NCBI RefSeq assembly: GCF_021213805.1
Contig: NZ_JAJQJI010000001.1
Span: forward strand, 379,944-443,943
Reading direction: 5' to 3'
Origin: Mycobacterium sp. MYCO198283
Lineage (GTDB): Bacteria; Actinomycetota; Actinomycetes; Mycobacteriales; Mycobacteriaceae
DNA: 64,000 nt
Shown one piece after another: positions 1-9,042 of the stretch. The position numbers and the translations under genes were made by a program. A model generated the notes under the pieces. The model was given only the letters and a program-made list of their open reading frames with translations, was not told where the DNA came from and did not search any database. Position 1 is the first letter of the stretch. Each line of letters begins with the position of its first letter.

Positions 1-125
1 AAGAAGCCGAGACCGACGAGCCACGCCACGACGCCCCACGGGTCGACGGAGCGGCGTTTGCGCCGGGAGGTGGGCTCGGCGTCCGCGGAGTCGGTGATCA
101 CGGTGTCCGTTGTCTGCGTGCTCAT
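1..125 (-). CDS. Carbohydrate ABC transporter permease (MalG-like), N-terminus only
   Basis: The first 41 codons of a gene that leaves the window on its 3' side. It starts at ATG 125, one base after the stop of the upstream permease gene. The visible part is a polar cytoplasmic leader (begins MSTQTTDTVITDSADAEP, then a basic RRKRRS patch) followed by the start of a hydrophobic segment (WGVVAWLVGLGF). Position after a binding protein and a MalF-type permease makes it the second inner-membrane permease of a sugar importer. The identity rests mainly on gene order, since the EAA loop lies outside the window. A cognate ATPase is not visible here. Confidence 0.8.
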   Translation of the reverse strand, partial: MSTQTTDTVITDSADAEPTSRRKRRSVDPWGVVAWLVGLGF

Positions 126-126
126 G

Positions 127-1080
127 TCAGGCCGCCTCCTCCTTGCCGGTGAACGATGTGAAGATCAGGCGCAGCGCGAAGGAGGCGATCACCGTCGTGA
201 AGATCACCACGACGACGCCCATCGCGGCGGCCTGCCCGATGTCGAAGCCCAAAAACGCCCGCTGGTAGATGTAGAACGGCAGGTTGGCGCTGGCCGTGCC
301 GGGGCCGCCTTGGGTCATCATGTAGATCTGGTCGAAGGTGTTGACCAGGTAGATCGCGCCCAGCACGGTGCCCAGCTCGATGAAGCGCCGCAGGTGCGGC
401 AGGGTCAGCTCCCGGAAGATCTGGAAGGCGCCCGCGCCGTCGACCCGGCCGGCCTCCAGGATCTCGCGGGGCATGGACTGCAGGCCCGCGAGGATCAGCA
501 GCATCATGAACGGCGTCCACTGCCACACCAGCGCGACGATCACCGACGACAGCGGGAAGCGGCTGACGAAGTCGATGCCCTCGCCGGGCAGGATCCAGTT
601 GACGATGCCGAACACCGGGTCCAGCATCGCCGTCTTCCACATCAGCGCTCCGGCCACCGGCGTCACGAGGAACGGGGTGATGAGCAGCGTCCGGACGATG
701 CCGCGGCCCAGGAACGCCCGGTCGAGCAGCAGCGCCAGCAGCAGGCCCAGCACCACCGAGAGCAGCACCGTCGCCACGATGATCACGACGGTGTTCACGG
801 CCACCTGCCAGAACGTGCCGTCCTTGACCACGTCGACGTAGTTCTGCAGCCCGACGAACTCGCCGGAGTCCGGGCGCACGAGGTTCCACGACAGCGTCGA
901 GTAGTACAGCGTGAAGAGGAACGGGATCTGCGTGACGACGATCATGAAGATCAGCGCGGGCAGCAGGGGTCCGCGCCGCCGCCACCGCTCGGCGCGCGAG
1001 ATCGCCGGGCCCCGCTCCTGCCGGATGCGGGCGACGTGTTCGGCCTGCGTGGCGGTGGTGTCGCCGGCGAGGGCGGTCAT
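127..1080 (-). CDS. Carbohydrate ABC transporter permease (MalF-like)
   Basis: 317 aa inner-membrane permease. A cytoplasmic basic N-terminus (RAERWRRRGPLL) precedes about six hydrophobic segments. The EAA loop that contacts the ATPase is visible around residues 200-225 (EILEAGRVDGAGAFQIF...LP). ATG 1080 overlaps the binding-protein stop by 4 bases (ATGA), indicating translational coupling. It forms an importer with the upstream lipoprotein and the downstream permease. The neighbouring polyol dehydrogenases suggest a sugar alcohol or related sugar as substrate, which is inference from context. Length is normal for the family. Confidence 0.93.
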   Translation of the reverse strand: MTALAGDTTATQAEHVARIRQERGPAISRAERWRRRGPLLPALIFMIVVTQIPFLFTLYYSTLSWNLVRPDSGEFVGLQNYVDVVKDGTFWQVAVNTVVIIVATVLLSVVLGLLLALLLDRAFLGRGIVRTLLITPFLVTPVAGALMWKTAMLDPVFGIVNWILPGEGIDFVSRFPLSSVIVALVWQWTPFMMLLILAGLQSMPREILEAGRVDGAGAFQIFRELTLPHLRRFIELGTVLGAIYLVNTFDQIYMMTQGGPGTASANLPFYIYQRAFLGFDIGQAAAMGVVVVIFTTVIASFALRLIFTSFTGKEEAA

Positions 1081-2429
1081 GACTTCTCCTGATAGGTCCG
1101 GCCGACGACTTCGGCGTACTGCTGTGACTGTTCGAGCGCCTCGGCCACCGACTTCTGCCCGGCGATGGCCGCGCTGATCTGCTGGCTGACCCGGGTGCCG
1201 AGGTCCTGGAACTCCGGGATGGCGAGGAACTGGATGCCGGTGTAGGGCACCGGCTGCACGGTCGGTGTCAGCGGTGTGGCGCTCTCGATCGATTCGAGGG
1301 TCAGCGGCGCGTAGGCCTGCGACACCTCGCGGTACTGCGGGATGTCGTAGGTCGAGAGCCGGCTGCCGGGCGGCACGTGCGACCAACCGAGCTCGGAGCC
1401 GACCAGCGTCATGTACTTCTTGTCCGTCATCCAGGAGATGAACTTCCACGCGGCGTCGGGCCGGTCGCTGCTCTTCGGGATGCCGAGCGCCCAGGTGTAC
1501 AGCCATCCCGGGTTGGCTTTCTCGACCTTCGGCGCCATCGCGTAACCGACCTTGCCCACGACGGTGGATGAGCCGGGGTCTTCTACGGTCGACACCGCGG
1601 ACGTCGCGTCGTACCACATGGCGGCCCTGCCTTGGGAGAACTGCGTCGCGCATTCGCCGAATCCGCTTGCCGCTGCGCCCGGTTCGCCGTGATCGCGGAC
1701 CAGGTTCACGTAGAACTCGACCGCCCGCCGGACCTCGGGGCTGGTGAGCTGAGCGTTCCAGTTCTCGTCGAACCAGCGGCCGCCGAACGTGTTGATGACG
1801 GTGTCGAGCGGCGCGAGCACCTCGCCCCAGCCGGGCTTCCCGCGCAGGCAGATGCCAACCATGCCGGGGCCGTCGAGCCGGGCCGCCGCATCGGCCACCT
1901 GCTGCCACGTGGGGTCGCGCGGCATCGTGATGCCGGCCTGCTCGAGCAGGTCCTTGCGGTACATCAAGAACGACGATTCGCCGTAGAAGGGGACGGCGTA
2001 CATGTCGTCGCGGAAGGACAACGACTGCCGCAGCGACGGGATGAAGTCGTTCTCGTCGTATCCCGGTGTGGCGGCGGTGTATTGGGAAAGGTTGACCAGC
2101 CAGCCGTTCTCGGCCCACTGCGGCGTCTCGTAGTTGCTGATCATCACGACGTCGAACTCCCCGCCGCCCATGGCGGTGGACGCGGTGATCTTGGCGCGGG
2201 CCTGGTTCTCCGACAGGGTGACGAACCGCAGCTTGATGTCGGGGTTGTCCTCCTCGAAACGGCTCGACAGTTCCCGAGCATCGGTCATCTGCGAGTTGGA
2301 CACCATCGCGATGGTCACCGTCTGGTCGGTCGCGCCGAGCGTGCCGGCGCCCGCGCAACCCGCCGTCGACGCCAGCGCGGCCGTCACCGCACACACCGCC
2401 AGCCGGCGCAGCGTAGTTCCTGCACTCAC
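1077..2429 (-). CDS. Extracellular sugar-binding lipoprotein of ABC importer
   Basis: 450 aa family 1 solute-binding protein. The N-terminus has a basic n-region (TTLRRL), a hydrophobic core and a lipobox STAGC with Cys at about residue 25, so it should be a lipid-anchored receptor outside the membrane. The mature part has the usual fold markers of sugar-binding proteins (early SSRFEEDNPDIKL, later YAVPFYGESSFLMYRKDLL). GTG 2429 was chosen because a GGAAGGTGAGG tract precedes it and because it lies just past the regulator stop at 2438. It is the first gene of the transporter operon and overlaps the permease by 4 bases. Confidence 0.92.
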   Translation of the reverse strand: MSAGTTLRRLAVCAVTAALASTAGCAGAGTLGATDQTVTIAMVSNSQMTDARELSSRFEEDNPDIKLRFVTLSENQARAKITASTAMGGGEFDVVMISNYETPQWAENGWLVNLSQYTAATPGYDENDFIPSLRQSLSFRDDMYAVPFYGESSFLMYRKDLLEQAGITMPRDPTWQQVADAAARLDGPGMVGICLRGKPGWGEVLAPLDTVINTFGGRWFDENWNAQLTSPEVRRAVEFYVNLVRDHGEPGAAASGFGECATQFSQGRAAMWYDATSAVSTVEDPGSSTVVGKVGYAMAPKVEKANPGWLYTWALGIPKSSDRPDAAWKFISWMTDKKYMTLVGSELGWSHVPPGSRLSTYDIPQYREVSQAYAPLTLESIESATPLTPTVQPVPYTGIQFLAIPEFQDLGTRVSQQISAAIAGQKSVAEALEQSQQYAEVVGRTYQEKS

Positions 2430-2437
2430 CGTGGACC

Positions 2438-3418
2438 TCACCTTCCGCCGTGGCTGAGCAGCCAACGCGCACAGTCGATATCGCACACCAGGAACTTGGC
2501 CAGCCCGCCCCGCAGTGCGGCGAGGGTGGCGACGTGCTTGGCGTCGCTGTCGCACAGCAGGATCGTCTTGCCGCAGGCCTTCACGTCCTCCAACCGCACC
2601 GAGACCGCGCGCTGCTGCAGCTCGGTGTCGATGGGCCGGCCGTCGGCGTCGAAGAACCGGCCGCCGATCTCCCCCACGGCGCCGCGCGCCTCCAGCTCGT
2701 CGAGCATGGAGGTGTCGAGGAAGTTGCCCGCGAACAACGTGGTCGACGTCGACACCGGGCCGATACCGAAGATCATCAGGTCGGCGGCGGCACCGGCGGC
2801 GAGCGCGCGCGAGATCACCGAGTCGCTGCGCAGCGAGGACACCGTCGCCGGGTCGGCGTACAGCGGCGCCGGCAACCGGATGGTCTGCGCCTGCAGCTGT
2901 TCGGAGCACCGGCCGAGCACGTAGTCGGTGCCGGTCTGGTAGTTCGCCATCGACATGGCGCCATCCAGCTGCACCACCGTGCGGCAGGTCGCGACTCCGG
3001 ACGGCAGGGCGCCCGCCATCGCGACGATCTCGGGGCCCCAGGTGAAGCCCATGGTGTCGGTGTCGGCGACTCGCCGGGTCAGAAGCGCCGCGGCCGCCCG
3101 CCCGAGCGTCTCGAAGCCGTGGCCGACGACGACCGCCTCGACGAGACCGAACCGTGCCTCGAGCTCGCGCTCCTCGTCGGCGTGCAGGTCGTCGCGCAGG
3201 CCCGGCGGCACGACGACCTCGATGCGCACCAGGCCGCGCGCCTTGGCCCGGGCGATCAACCGGCCTGCGGTGGGCCGGGAGACCCCCAGCCGCGCGGCGA
3301 TGTCGGCCTGCGTGAGCCCGTCGACGTAGTACAGCGAGGCCGCCCGCAGGGCCAGCCGGAGATCTTCCCGGGGCGGCGCGGCGGAACGCACGAGTGCGCC
3401 GTTCGCCGTTCCGGTCAT
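2438..3418 (-). CDS. SorC/DeoR-type sugar-binding transcriptional regulator
   Basis: 326 aa. A winged helix-turn-helix lies around residues 35-56 (TQADIAARLGVSRPT followed by a recognition helix). It is followed by a long SorC-type effector domain with FGIGPVSTSTTLF and a Gly-rich phosphosugar-binding region. These regulators usually sense a phosphorylated sugar and control neighbouring sugar genes. ATG 3418 is preferred over an in-frame upstream ATG at 3457 because the palindrome at 3443-3456 would otherwise be inside the gene. It is transcribed towards the transporter and divergently from the dehydrogenase-kinase genes, so it probably controls both and itself. Confidence 0.9.
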   Translation of the reverse strand: MTGTANGALVRSAAPPREDLRLALRAASLYYVDGLTQADIAARLGVSRPTAGRLIARAKARGLVRIEVVVPPGLRDDLHADEERELEARFGLVEAVVVGHGFETLGRAAAALLTRRVADTDTMGFTWGPEIVAMAGALPSGVATCRTVVQLDGAMSMANYQTGTDYVLGRCSEQLQAQTIRLPAPLYADPATVSSLRSDSVISRALAAGAAADLMIFGIGPVSTSTTLFAGNFLDTSMLDELEARGAVGEIGGRFFDADGRPIDTELQQRAVSVRLEDVKACGKTILLCDSDAKHVATLAALRGGLAKFLVCDIDCARWLLSHGGR

Positions 3419-3442
3419 CGAGGGCCGCCTTACCGCCGAGGG

Positions 3443-3476
3443 TGAGCAAATGCTCATTGGTGCGTGAAGATGCTCA
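3443..3476. promoter_or_regulatory. Putative operator of the SorC-type regulator
   Basis: The divergent intergenic region holds the inverted repeat TGAGCA-AA-TGCTCA (3443-3456) and a further TGCTCA half-site at 3471-3476, just before GTTAAC and the dehydrogenase ATG. Spacing between the repeated TGCTCA units is 20 bases, about two helical turns. A tandem palindrome between a regulator and divergent target genes fits an operator. The binding protein is inferred. Confidence 0.6.
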
Positions 3477-3486
3477 TCACGTTAAC

Positions 3487-4527
3487 ATGCTGGGTGTGAC
3501 GTACACAACAGTCCCGCCGACGGGCGTCATGCGTGCGGCGGTGCTCACCGAACCCGGCCGCATCGCCGTGCAGGAGCGCCCGATACCCGTTCCCGCGCGT
3601 GGAGACGTGCTGGTCAGGGTTGCGACGGTGGGTGTCTGCGGGTCCGACACGCACTATTACCGCCACGGCCGGGTGGGCACCTTCGTCATCGAGCAGCCGC
3701 TGATCCTCGGGCACGAAGCGGCGGGCACCGTCGTCGCCGTGGGTGAGGGCGTCGACTCCAGGCGCATCGGCGAGCGCGTGTCGATCGAGCCGCAACGCCC
3801 CGATCCCGACAGCCCCGAGACGCGCGCCGGCCACTACAACCTCTGCCCGCACATGAGGTTCTTCGGCACGCCGCCCGTCGACGGCGCGTTCTGCGACTAC
3901 GTCACGATCGGCGCCGCGTTCGCGCACGCGGTGCCCGACGGCATGTCCGACGACGCCGCGGCGCTGTGCGAACCGCTGTCGGTCGGCATCGCCGCCGTGA
4001 ACAAGGCCGCGCTGCCGGGTGCGGGCAGCGTGCTCATCGCCGGCGCCGGGCCGATCGGCATCATGATCGCCCAAGTGGCCCGGGCCTACGGCGCCACCGA
4101 CATCGTCGTCAGCGATCCCGACGACGATCGCCGGCGGCTGGCTCAGACATTCGGCGCCACCGCCACGCTCGACCCGCGCACCGACGACGTGTCCGCGCTG
4201 CGGGTCGACGCCTTCGTCGATGCCTCCGGCGCGCCGGCGGCGGTGGCGGCCGGCATCGCCGCGGTCCGGCCCGCGGGCCGCGTGGTGCTCGTGGGCTCGG
4301 GCGTCGAGACCATGGAGCTGCCCACGCAGCTCATCCAGAACCGCGAGCTGGTGCTCACCGGGGTGTTCCGCTACGCCAACACCTGGCCGACGGCCATCGC
4401 CCTCGCCGGCGGCGGCCGCGTGGACCTCGACGCGATGGTCACCGCCCGCTTCCCGCTCGAGCGGACCGCCGAAGCCCTCGACGCCGACCGCACGCCCGGT
4501 AACGTCAAAGCGGTGGTGGAGCTGTGA
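3487..4527 (+). CDS. Zinc-dependent polyol (sorbitol-type) dehydrogenase
   Basis: 346 aa medium-chain dehydrogenase, probably oxidising a polyol to a ketose with NAD. The catalytic zinc motif VCGSDTHYY lies near residue 50, GHEAAG near 74, and the Rossmann loop GAGPIG in the second half. The structural-zinc lobe is degenerate: the usual run of cysteines is replaced by RPDPDSPETRAG, leaving only the last one (NLCPH), as in sorbitol dehydrogenases that carry a single zinc. ATG 3487 follows the operator directly; GTG 3496 and ATG 3529 are alternatives. It is the first gene of a rightward operon with 4-base overlaps. Confidence 0.9.
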   Translation: MLGVTYTTVPPTGVMRAAVLTEPGRIAVQERPIPVPARGDVLVRVATVGVCGSDTHYYRHGRVGTFVIEQPLILGHEAAGTVVAVGEGVDSRRIGERVSIEPQRPDPDSPETRAGHYNLCPHMRFFGTPPVDGAFCDYVTIGAAFAHAVPDGMSDDAAALCEPLSVGIAAVNKAALPGAGSVLIAGAGPIGIMIAQVARAYGATDIVVSDPDDDRRRLAQTFGATATLDPRTDDVSALRVDAFVDASGAPAAVAAGIAAVRPAGRVVLVGSGVETMELPTQLIQNRELVLTGVFRYANTWPTAIALAGGGRVDLDAMVTARFPLERTAEALDADRTPGNVKAVVEL

Positions 4528-5942
4528 AGGTCAGTCGCGCAACGCTGTCCGAGCTGCCGATCGTCACGCCGTCCTATGACCGCGACGCTCTTCGCGTCGG
4601 CATCGTGCACTTCGGGGTCGGCGGCTTCCACCGCGCACATCAAGCCATGTACCTCGACCGCCTGATGGCGAAGGGTGAGGCGGCGGAGTGGGGAATCTGC
4701 GGCGTCGGGGTGCTGCCCGGCGACCGACGGATGCGGGACGCCCTGGCGGCACAGGACTTCCTGTACACGCTGGTGCTCGAGCGGGGCGACGGCACGCGTG
4801 ACGCGCGGGTGATCGGCTCGATCGTGGACTACCTCTACGCGCCCGACGACCCCGAGGCGGTGATCGAACGGATCGCGGCCCCGGACACCCGGATCGTCTC
4901 GCTCACCATCACCGAGGGCGGCTATGACATCGAGAATGCCGGTGACGGTTCGGTTTTCGGGTTGGTGACCGAGGCGCTGGCTCGACGTAAGGAGCGCGGC
5001 GTCGGGTCGCCGACGATCGTGTCATGCGACAACATCGTGAGCAACGGCGAGGTGGCGCGCGACGCGTTCACCGGGTTCGCCGAGCGCCGGCACCCCGGCC
5101 TGGCGGAGTGGATGGCCGCCCACACCGGCTTCCCGAGCTCGATGGTGGATCGCATCACCCCGGTCACCACGCCGGAGGTGATCGCCGAACTGGAGCGTGA
5201 CTACGGGGTCACCGATCGCTGGCCGGTCGTGGCCGAACCGTTCACCGCCTGGGTGCTGGAGGATCGCTTCACGCTCGGGCGGCCACCCCTGGAAAACGCC
5301 GGCGTCCTGCTGGTCGACGACGTCGCCCCCTACGAGGCGATGAAGCTGCGGCTGCTCAACGCCGGTCACCAGAGCCTGTGCTACTTCGCCTATCTCATGG
5401 GCTACCGGCTGGTGCACGACGCCGCCGGCGATCCCCTGCTGCGCGAATTCTGCTCGCGCTACCTGGATGTCGAGGCGACGCCGACGCTTCAGCCGGTGCC
5501 CGCCATCGATCTCGACGACTACAAGCGCTCACTGTTGGACCGGTTCGCCAATCCGGGGGTGCGTGACACCATCGCCCGGCTGTGCGCCGACTCGTCGAAC
5601 CGCATCCCGAAGTGGCTGTTGCCCGTGGTCCGCGACAACCTGGCCGGCGGCGGCTCCGTCCGGCTGTCGGCGGCCACCGTCGCCGCCTGGGCGCGCTACG
5701 CCGAGGGCGTGGACGAGCAGGGCCAACCCATCGAGGTCGTCGACCAGCTGGCCGAGACGCTGATACCGCTGGCGCGCTCGCAGCGCGACGATCCGCTGGC
5801 GTTCCTCGCGAACCGAAAGGTGTTCGGAGACTTGGCGGCCCAGCCGCGGTTCGCCGAAGCCTACGTCTGGGCGCTGGAATCGCTGCACCGCCGCGGCGCC
5901 CGGCTGACGCTGGAAGCCCTATTGCGCGAGGACGACACGTGA
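4524..5942 (+). CDS. Mannitol dehydrogenase-family polyol oxidoreductase
   Basis: 472 aa long-chain polyol dehydrogenase. The N-terminal Rossmann half (IVHFGVGGFHRAHQA) and the C-terminal half with the catalytic Lys-Asn-His signature KLRLLNAGHQSLCYF (Lys near residue 274) are both present, so it should be active. Substrates in the family are mannitol, arabitol, altronate or fructuronate; sequence alone does not decide. The GTG start overlaps the upstream TGA (GTGA). With the zinc dehydrogenase and the kinase it would turn imported sugar alcohols into a phosphorylated ketose. Confidence 0.92.
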   Translation: MKVSRATLSELPIVTPSYDRDALRVGIVHFGVGGFHRAHQAMYLDRLMAKGEAAEWGICGVGVLPGDRRMRDALAAQDFLYTLVLERGDGTRDARVIGSIVDYLYAPDDPEAVIERIAAPDTRIVSLTITEGGYDIENAGDGSVFGLVTEALARRKERGVGSPTIVSCDNIVSNGEVARDAFTGFAERRHPGLAEWMAAHTGFPSSMVDRITPVTTPEVIAELERDYGVTDRWPVVAEPFTAWVLEDRFTLGRPPLENAGVLLVDDVAPYEAMKLRLLNAGHQSLCYFAYLMGYRLVHDAAGDPLLREFCSRYLDVEATPTLQPVPAIDLDDYKRSLLDRFANPGVRDTIARLCADSSNRIPKWLLPVVRDNLAGGGSVRLSAATVAAWARYAEGVDEQGQPIEVVDQLAETLIPLARSQRDDPLAFLANRKVFGDLAAQPRFAEAYVWALESLHRRGARLTLEALLREDDT

Positions 5943-6877
5943 CGCGCGCGGTGGTGATCGGCGAAGCGCTGATCGACATCGTGGTGCGGGGCGACGAGCA
6001 GCCCCGCGAGCACGTTGGCGGCAGCCCGCTGAACGTGGCGGTCGGATTGGCCCGACTGGGCCGGCCCGTCGACTTCCTGACCTTCATCGGTGACGACGAG
6101 CGGGGGCGCCGGATCGCGTCGGTGGTCTCGGACGCGGGTGCCTCGCTGGTCGCCGGCAGCATGACCGCCGACCGCACGCCCACCGCACGAGCCGTCCTCG
6201 ATGCCCGCGGATCGGCCGGCTACGACTTCGACATCGAGTGGCGCTGCCCGGACACCGTGGACCTGCCGCCGCCGCTCCTCGCCCACACCGGTTCCATCGC
6301 CTCGGTGCTCGACCCGGGCTGCCTGGCCGTCGCGGCGTTGTTCGAGACTTACCGCGCCTCGGCGACCCTCACCTTCGACCCCAACGTGCGCGAAGCACTG
6401 GTCGACAACGCCGATCAGGCCCGCGCACGCATCGAGCGGATGGTCGCGCGCTGCGACGTCGTCAAGGCCAGCGACGAGGACCTGCGCTGGTTCGCCCCGG
6501 AGTTCCCGCCCGAGCGGATCGCCGCGGCGTGGCTGGCCACCGGGCCGTCGGTCGTCGCGGTCACGCGCGGCGAACGGGGAGCCTTCGCGGTGTGCGCCGC
6601 CGGCACCGTGGACGTCGCCGCCCCATCGGTCGACGTCGTCGACACCGTCGGCGCCGGGGACGCGTTCATGGCGGGTTTGATCGACGCGCTGTGGTCGCTG
6701 GACCTGGTGGGCGCCGACCGGCGCCGCGCGTTGGCCGCGATCTCGACCGCCGAGCTGCGGCGGGCGCTGGGCGCCGCTGCGGTCAGCTCCGCGCTGACCG
6801 TCGCCCGGGCGGGCGCGGATCTGCCCGATCGCGCAGCCAGAGACGCGGCGGCGGCCCGCTGGGCCATACTGGGCTGA
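5939..6877 (+). CDS. PfkB-family carbohydrate kinase
   Basis: 312 aa sugar kinase. The N-terminal GGSPLNVAVGLARLG glycine motif and the C-terminal ATP/anion-hole motif DTVGAGDAF (catalytic Asp near residue 241) are intact. It probably phosphorylates the ketose made by the two dehydrogenases upstream (fructokinase- or xylulokinase-like role, inferred). The GTG start overlaps the preceding stop by 4 bases, and its own stop overlaps the Ku ATG by one base (TGATG). Confidence 0.9.
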   Translation: MTRAVVIGEALIDIVVRGDEQPREHVGGSPLNVAVGLARLGRPVDFLTFIGDDERGRRIASVVSDAGASLVAGSMTADRTPTARAVLDARGSAGYDFDIEWRCPDTVDLPPPLLAHTGSIASVLDPGCLAVAALFETYRASATLTFDPNVREALVDNADQARARIERMVARCDVVKASDEDLRWFAPEFPPERIAAAWLATGPSVVAVTRGERGAFAVCAAGTVDVAAPSVDVVDTVGAGDAFMAGLIDALWSLDLVGADRRRALAAISTAELRRALGAAAVSSALTVARAGADLPDRAARDAAAARWAILG

Positions 6878-7833
6878 TGCGCTCCATCTGGAAGGGCTCC
6901 ATCGCCTTTGGGCTGGTCAACGTCCCTGTCAAGGTGTACAGCGCCACCGAAGACCACGACATCAAGTTCCATCAGGTCCACAACAAGGACAACGGCCGCA
7001 TCCGCTACAAGCGGACGTGCGAGGTGTGCGGTGAGGTCGTCGAGTACCGCGACATCGCGCGTGCCTTCGAGAGCGACGACGGCCGCTCGGTCATCATCAC
7101 CGACGACGATATCGCCACCTTGCCCGAGGAGCGCAGCCGCGAGATCGAGGTGGTCGAGTTCGTGCCCGCCAGCGACATCGACCCCTTGATGTACGACAAG
7201 AGCTACTTCCTCGAGCCGGACACCAAGTCGACGAAATCCTATGTGCTGCTGGCGAAGACGCTCGCCGACACCGACCGCGTGGCGATCGTCCACTTCGCGC
7301 TGCGCAACAAGACCCGGCTGGCGGCGCTGCGCGTCAAGGACTTCAGCAAGCGCGAGATCATGGTGGTTCACACGCTGCTGTGGCCCGACGAGATCCGCGA
7401 CCCGGACTTCCCGGTGCTCGACAAGAAGGTCGAGGTGAAGCCGGCCGAGCTCAAGATGGCCGGCCAGGTCGTCGAGTCGATGACCGACGACTTCGACCCG
7501 GACCGCTACCACGACACCTACCAGGAAGAGCTCCGCGAGCTCGTCGCCGCCAAGCTGGCGGGCGAAGAGGCGTTCACCGTCGAGGAGCAGCCCGAAGACC
7601 TCGACGAGGAGACCGAGGACGTCTCCGACCTGCTGGCCAAGCTGGAAGCCAGCGTCAAGCGCCGCCGCGAAGGGAAGGCGGGCTCGTCCGACGCCGACGC
7701 CGACTCAGAGGAGGACGGCGACAAGCCGGCGACGAAGGCCGCCGCGAAGAAGGCGCCGGCCAAGAAGGCTGCCAAGAAGGCACCGGCGAAAAAGGCCGCC
7801 ACGAAGTCGGCGTCGAAGGCCGGCGCCACGTAG
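6877..7833 (+). CDS. ku: Ku protein of bacterial non-homologous end joining
   Basis: 318 aa homodimeric DNA-end-binding protein, partner of the ligase LigD. It begins with the conserved SIWKGSIAFGLVNVPVK, followed by the Ku core (FHQVHNKDNGRIRYKRTCEVCG, written here only as family landmark in two parts: FHQVHNKDNG and RIRYKRTC) and the bridge region LAAKLAGEEAF. The C-terminus is a lysine/alanine tail with repeated AAKKAPAKK units, typical of mycobacterial Ku and thought to aid DNA binding. Its ATG overlaps the kinase stop (TGATG), so translation may be coupled to the sugar operon. Confidence 0.97.
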   Translation: MRSIWKGSIAFGLVNVPVKVYSATEDHDIKFHQVHNKDNGRIRYKRTCEVCGEVVEYRDIARAFESDDGRSVIITDDDIATLPEERSREIEVVEFVPASDIDPLMYDKSYFLEPDTKSTKSYVLLAKTLADTDRVAIVHFALRNKTRLAALRVKDFSKREIMVVHTLLWPDEIRDPDFPVLDKKVEVKPAELKMAGQVVESMTDDFDPDRYHDTYQEELRELVAAKLAGEEAFTVEEQPEDLDEETEDVSDLLAKLEASVKRRREGKAGSSDADADSEEDGDKPATKAAAKKAPAKKAAKKAPAKKAATKSASKAGAT

Positions 7834-7842
7834 CAGCCGCGG

Positions 7843-8133
7843 TCAGTCCGCGATGCGCACAGGTGGGTCCGCGAACGCGGGGTCCACAGGGGGCGCACCG
7901 GGCCCCAGGACGCCGCAATATTTCTGCGGCACCAGGTGGGTGCTGAATCCGCTGGGCACCACGGTGGCCACCCCCACGCAGCGCTGCCAGGTGCCGTCGG
8001 GCTCGACAGGCCCGTCGCACTTGCTGATGAATCCGCCGCCGTAGAGGCAGCCGGCGGCGGCCGGCGGTGCGGCGATGATCAGGCCGGCACCCATCAGCAG
8101 GGCCGCCGATGCTCCGGCGATGCAGCGTCTCAT
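7843..8133 (-). CDS. Small secreted CDGP-domain protein
   Basis: 96 aa. A signal peptide (MRRCIAG, hydrophobic core, cleavage near PPAAAG) precedes a short mature domain with the family signature ISKCDGPVEPDGTWQRC and four cysteines that could form two disulfides. ATG 8133 has a good AAAGGAGA ribosome site; an earlier in-frame ATG does not. This family is common in mycobacteria and has no known function. It converges on ku with a 9-base gap. Confidence 0.82.
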   Translation of the reverse strand: MRRCIAGASAALLMGAGLIIAAPPAAAGCLYGGGFISKCDGPVEPDGTWQRCVGVATVVPSGFSTHLVPQKYCGVLGPGAPPVDPAFADPPVRIAD

Positions 8134-8241
8134 GGCCGTCTCCTTTGCTGCCGGCAATCGACAACGCTACCGCTGCGGTGACCGCTTTTCGGCGAATCGA
8201 AACCCCTCACCCGCCGCGGCGGTGGCAGTAACGTGCGGCGG

Positions 8242-9033
8242 GTGATCTTGGACCTCTTCCGGCTCGACGGCCGGGTGGCAGTGGTGACGGGCGCGGGGCG
8301 GGGCATCGGGGCGGCGATCGCCGTCGCCTTTGCCGAAGCGGGCGCGGACGTCGTGATCGCCGCCCGCACCGCATCCCAATTGCGCGATGTCGCAGCACAG
8401 GTCGAGCGGGCGGGCCGGCGGGCCGATGTGGTGGTCGCCGACCTCGCGAAGCCCGACGCGACGGCCGAGCTGGCGCAACGTGCGGTCGAGGTGTTCGGCC
8501 GCCTCGACATCGTGGTGAACAACGTCGGCGGATCCATGCCCAACGCGCTGCTGTCCACCAGCACGAAGGATCTCAAGGACGCGCTGACGTTCAACGTGCT
8601 GACCGCCCATGCGCTCACCGTCGCGGCCGCGCCGCTGATGGTGCAGCACGCCGGCGGCGGGAGCATCATCAACATCACCTCGGCGGTCGGGCGGCTCCCG
8701 GGCCGCGGCTTTGCCGCCTACGGCACCGCCAAGGCCGCGCTGGCGCACTACACCCGGCTCACGGCCCTCGACCTGTCGCCGAAGATCCGCGTCAACGCGA
8801 TCGCGCCGGGATCCATCGCGACATCCGCGCTCGACGTCGTCGCGCAGAACGACGAGCTGCGCATCCCGATGGAGAACGCGACGCCGCTGCGCCGGCTCGG
8901 CCAGCCCGACGAAATCGCCGCCGCCGCACTGTTTCTCGCATCGCCCGCCGGCGCGTACCTCACCGGCAAGACGCTCGAGGTCGACGGTGGCCTCACGACG
9001 CCGAACCTCGAACTGCCCATCCCCGACCTGTAG
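8242..9033 (+). CDS. Short-chain dehydrogenase/reductase
   Basis: 263 aa classical SDR. The cofactor loop [10 protein letters not shown] is near residue 14, NNVGG follows, and the catalytic Ser, Tyr and Lys are in ITSAVG and AAYGTAK (Tyr near 159). GTG 8242 was chosen because the protein then starts directly before the [13 protein letters not shown] strand; GTG 8233 is also possible. It is followed after 9 bases by an amine dehydrogenase-like gene, so the two probably share a transcript. The substrate cannot be read from the sequence. Confidence 0.88.
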   Translation: MILDLFRLDGRVAVVTGAGRGIGAAIAVAFAEAGADVVIAARTASQLRDVAAQVERAGRRADVVVADLAKPDATAELAQRAVEVFGRLDIVVNNVGGSMPNALLSTSTKDLKDALTFNVLTAHALTVAAAPLMVQHAGGGSIINITSAVGRLPGRGFAAYGTAKAALAHYTRLTALDLSPKIRVNAIAPGSIATSALDVVAQNDELRIPMENATPLRRLGQPDEIAAAALFLASPAGAYLTGKTLEVDGGLTTPNLELPIPDL

Positions 9034-9042
9034 AGGAGCACC

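Noticed and set aside
127..2472. One continuous minus-strand frame of 781 codons joining the permease with sequence upstream
   Set aside because: The permease starts at ATG 1080, where it overlaps the binding-protein stop. The upstream part of the frame runs through the binding-protein gene in a wrong phase.
7735..7830. Tandem DNA repeat at the end of ku
   Set aside because: The repeats encode the Lys/Ala tail usual for mycobacterial Ku and are explained by the protein.
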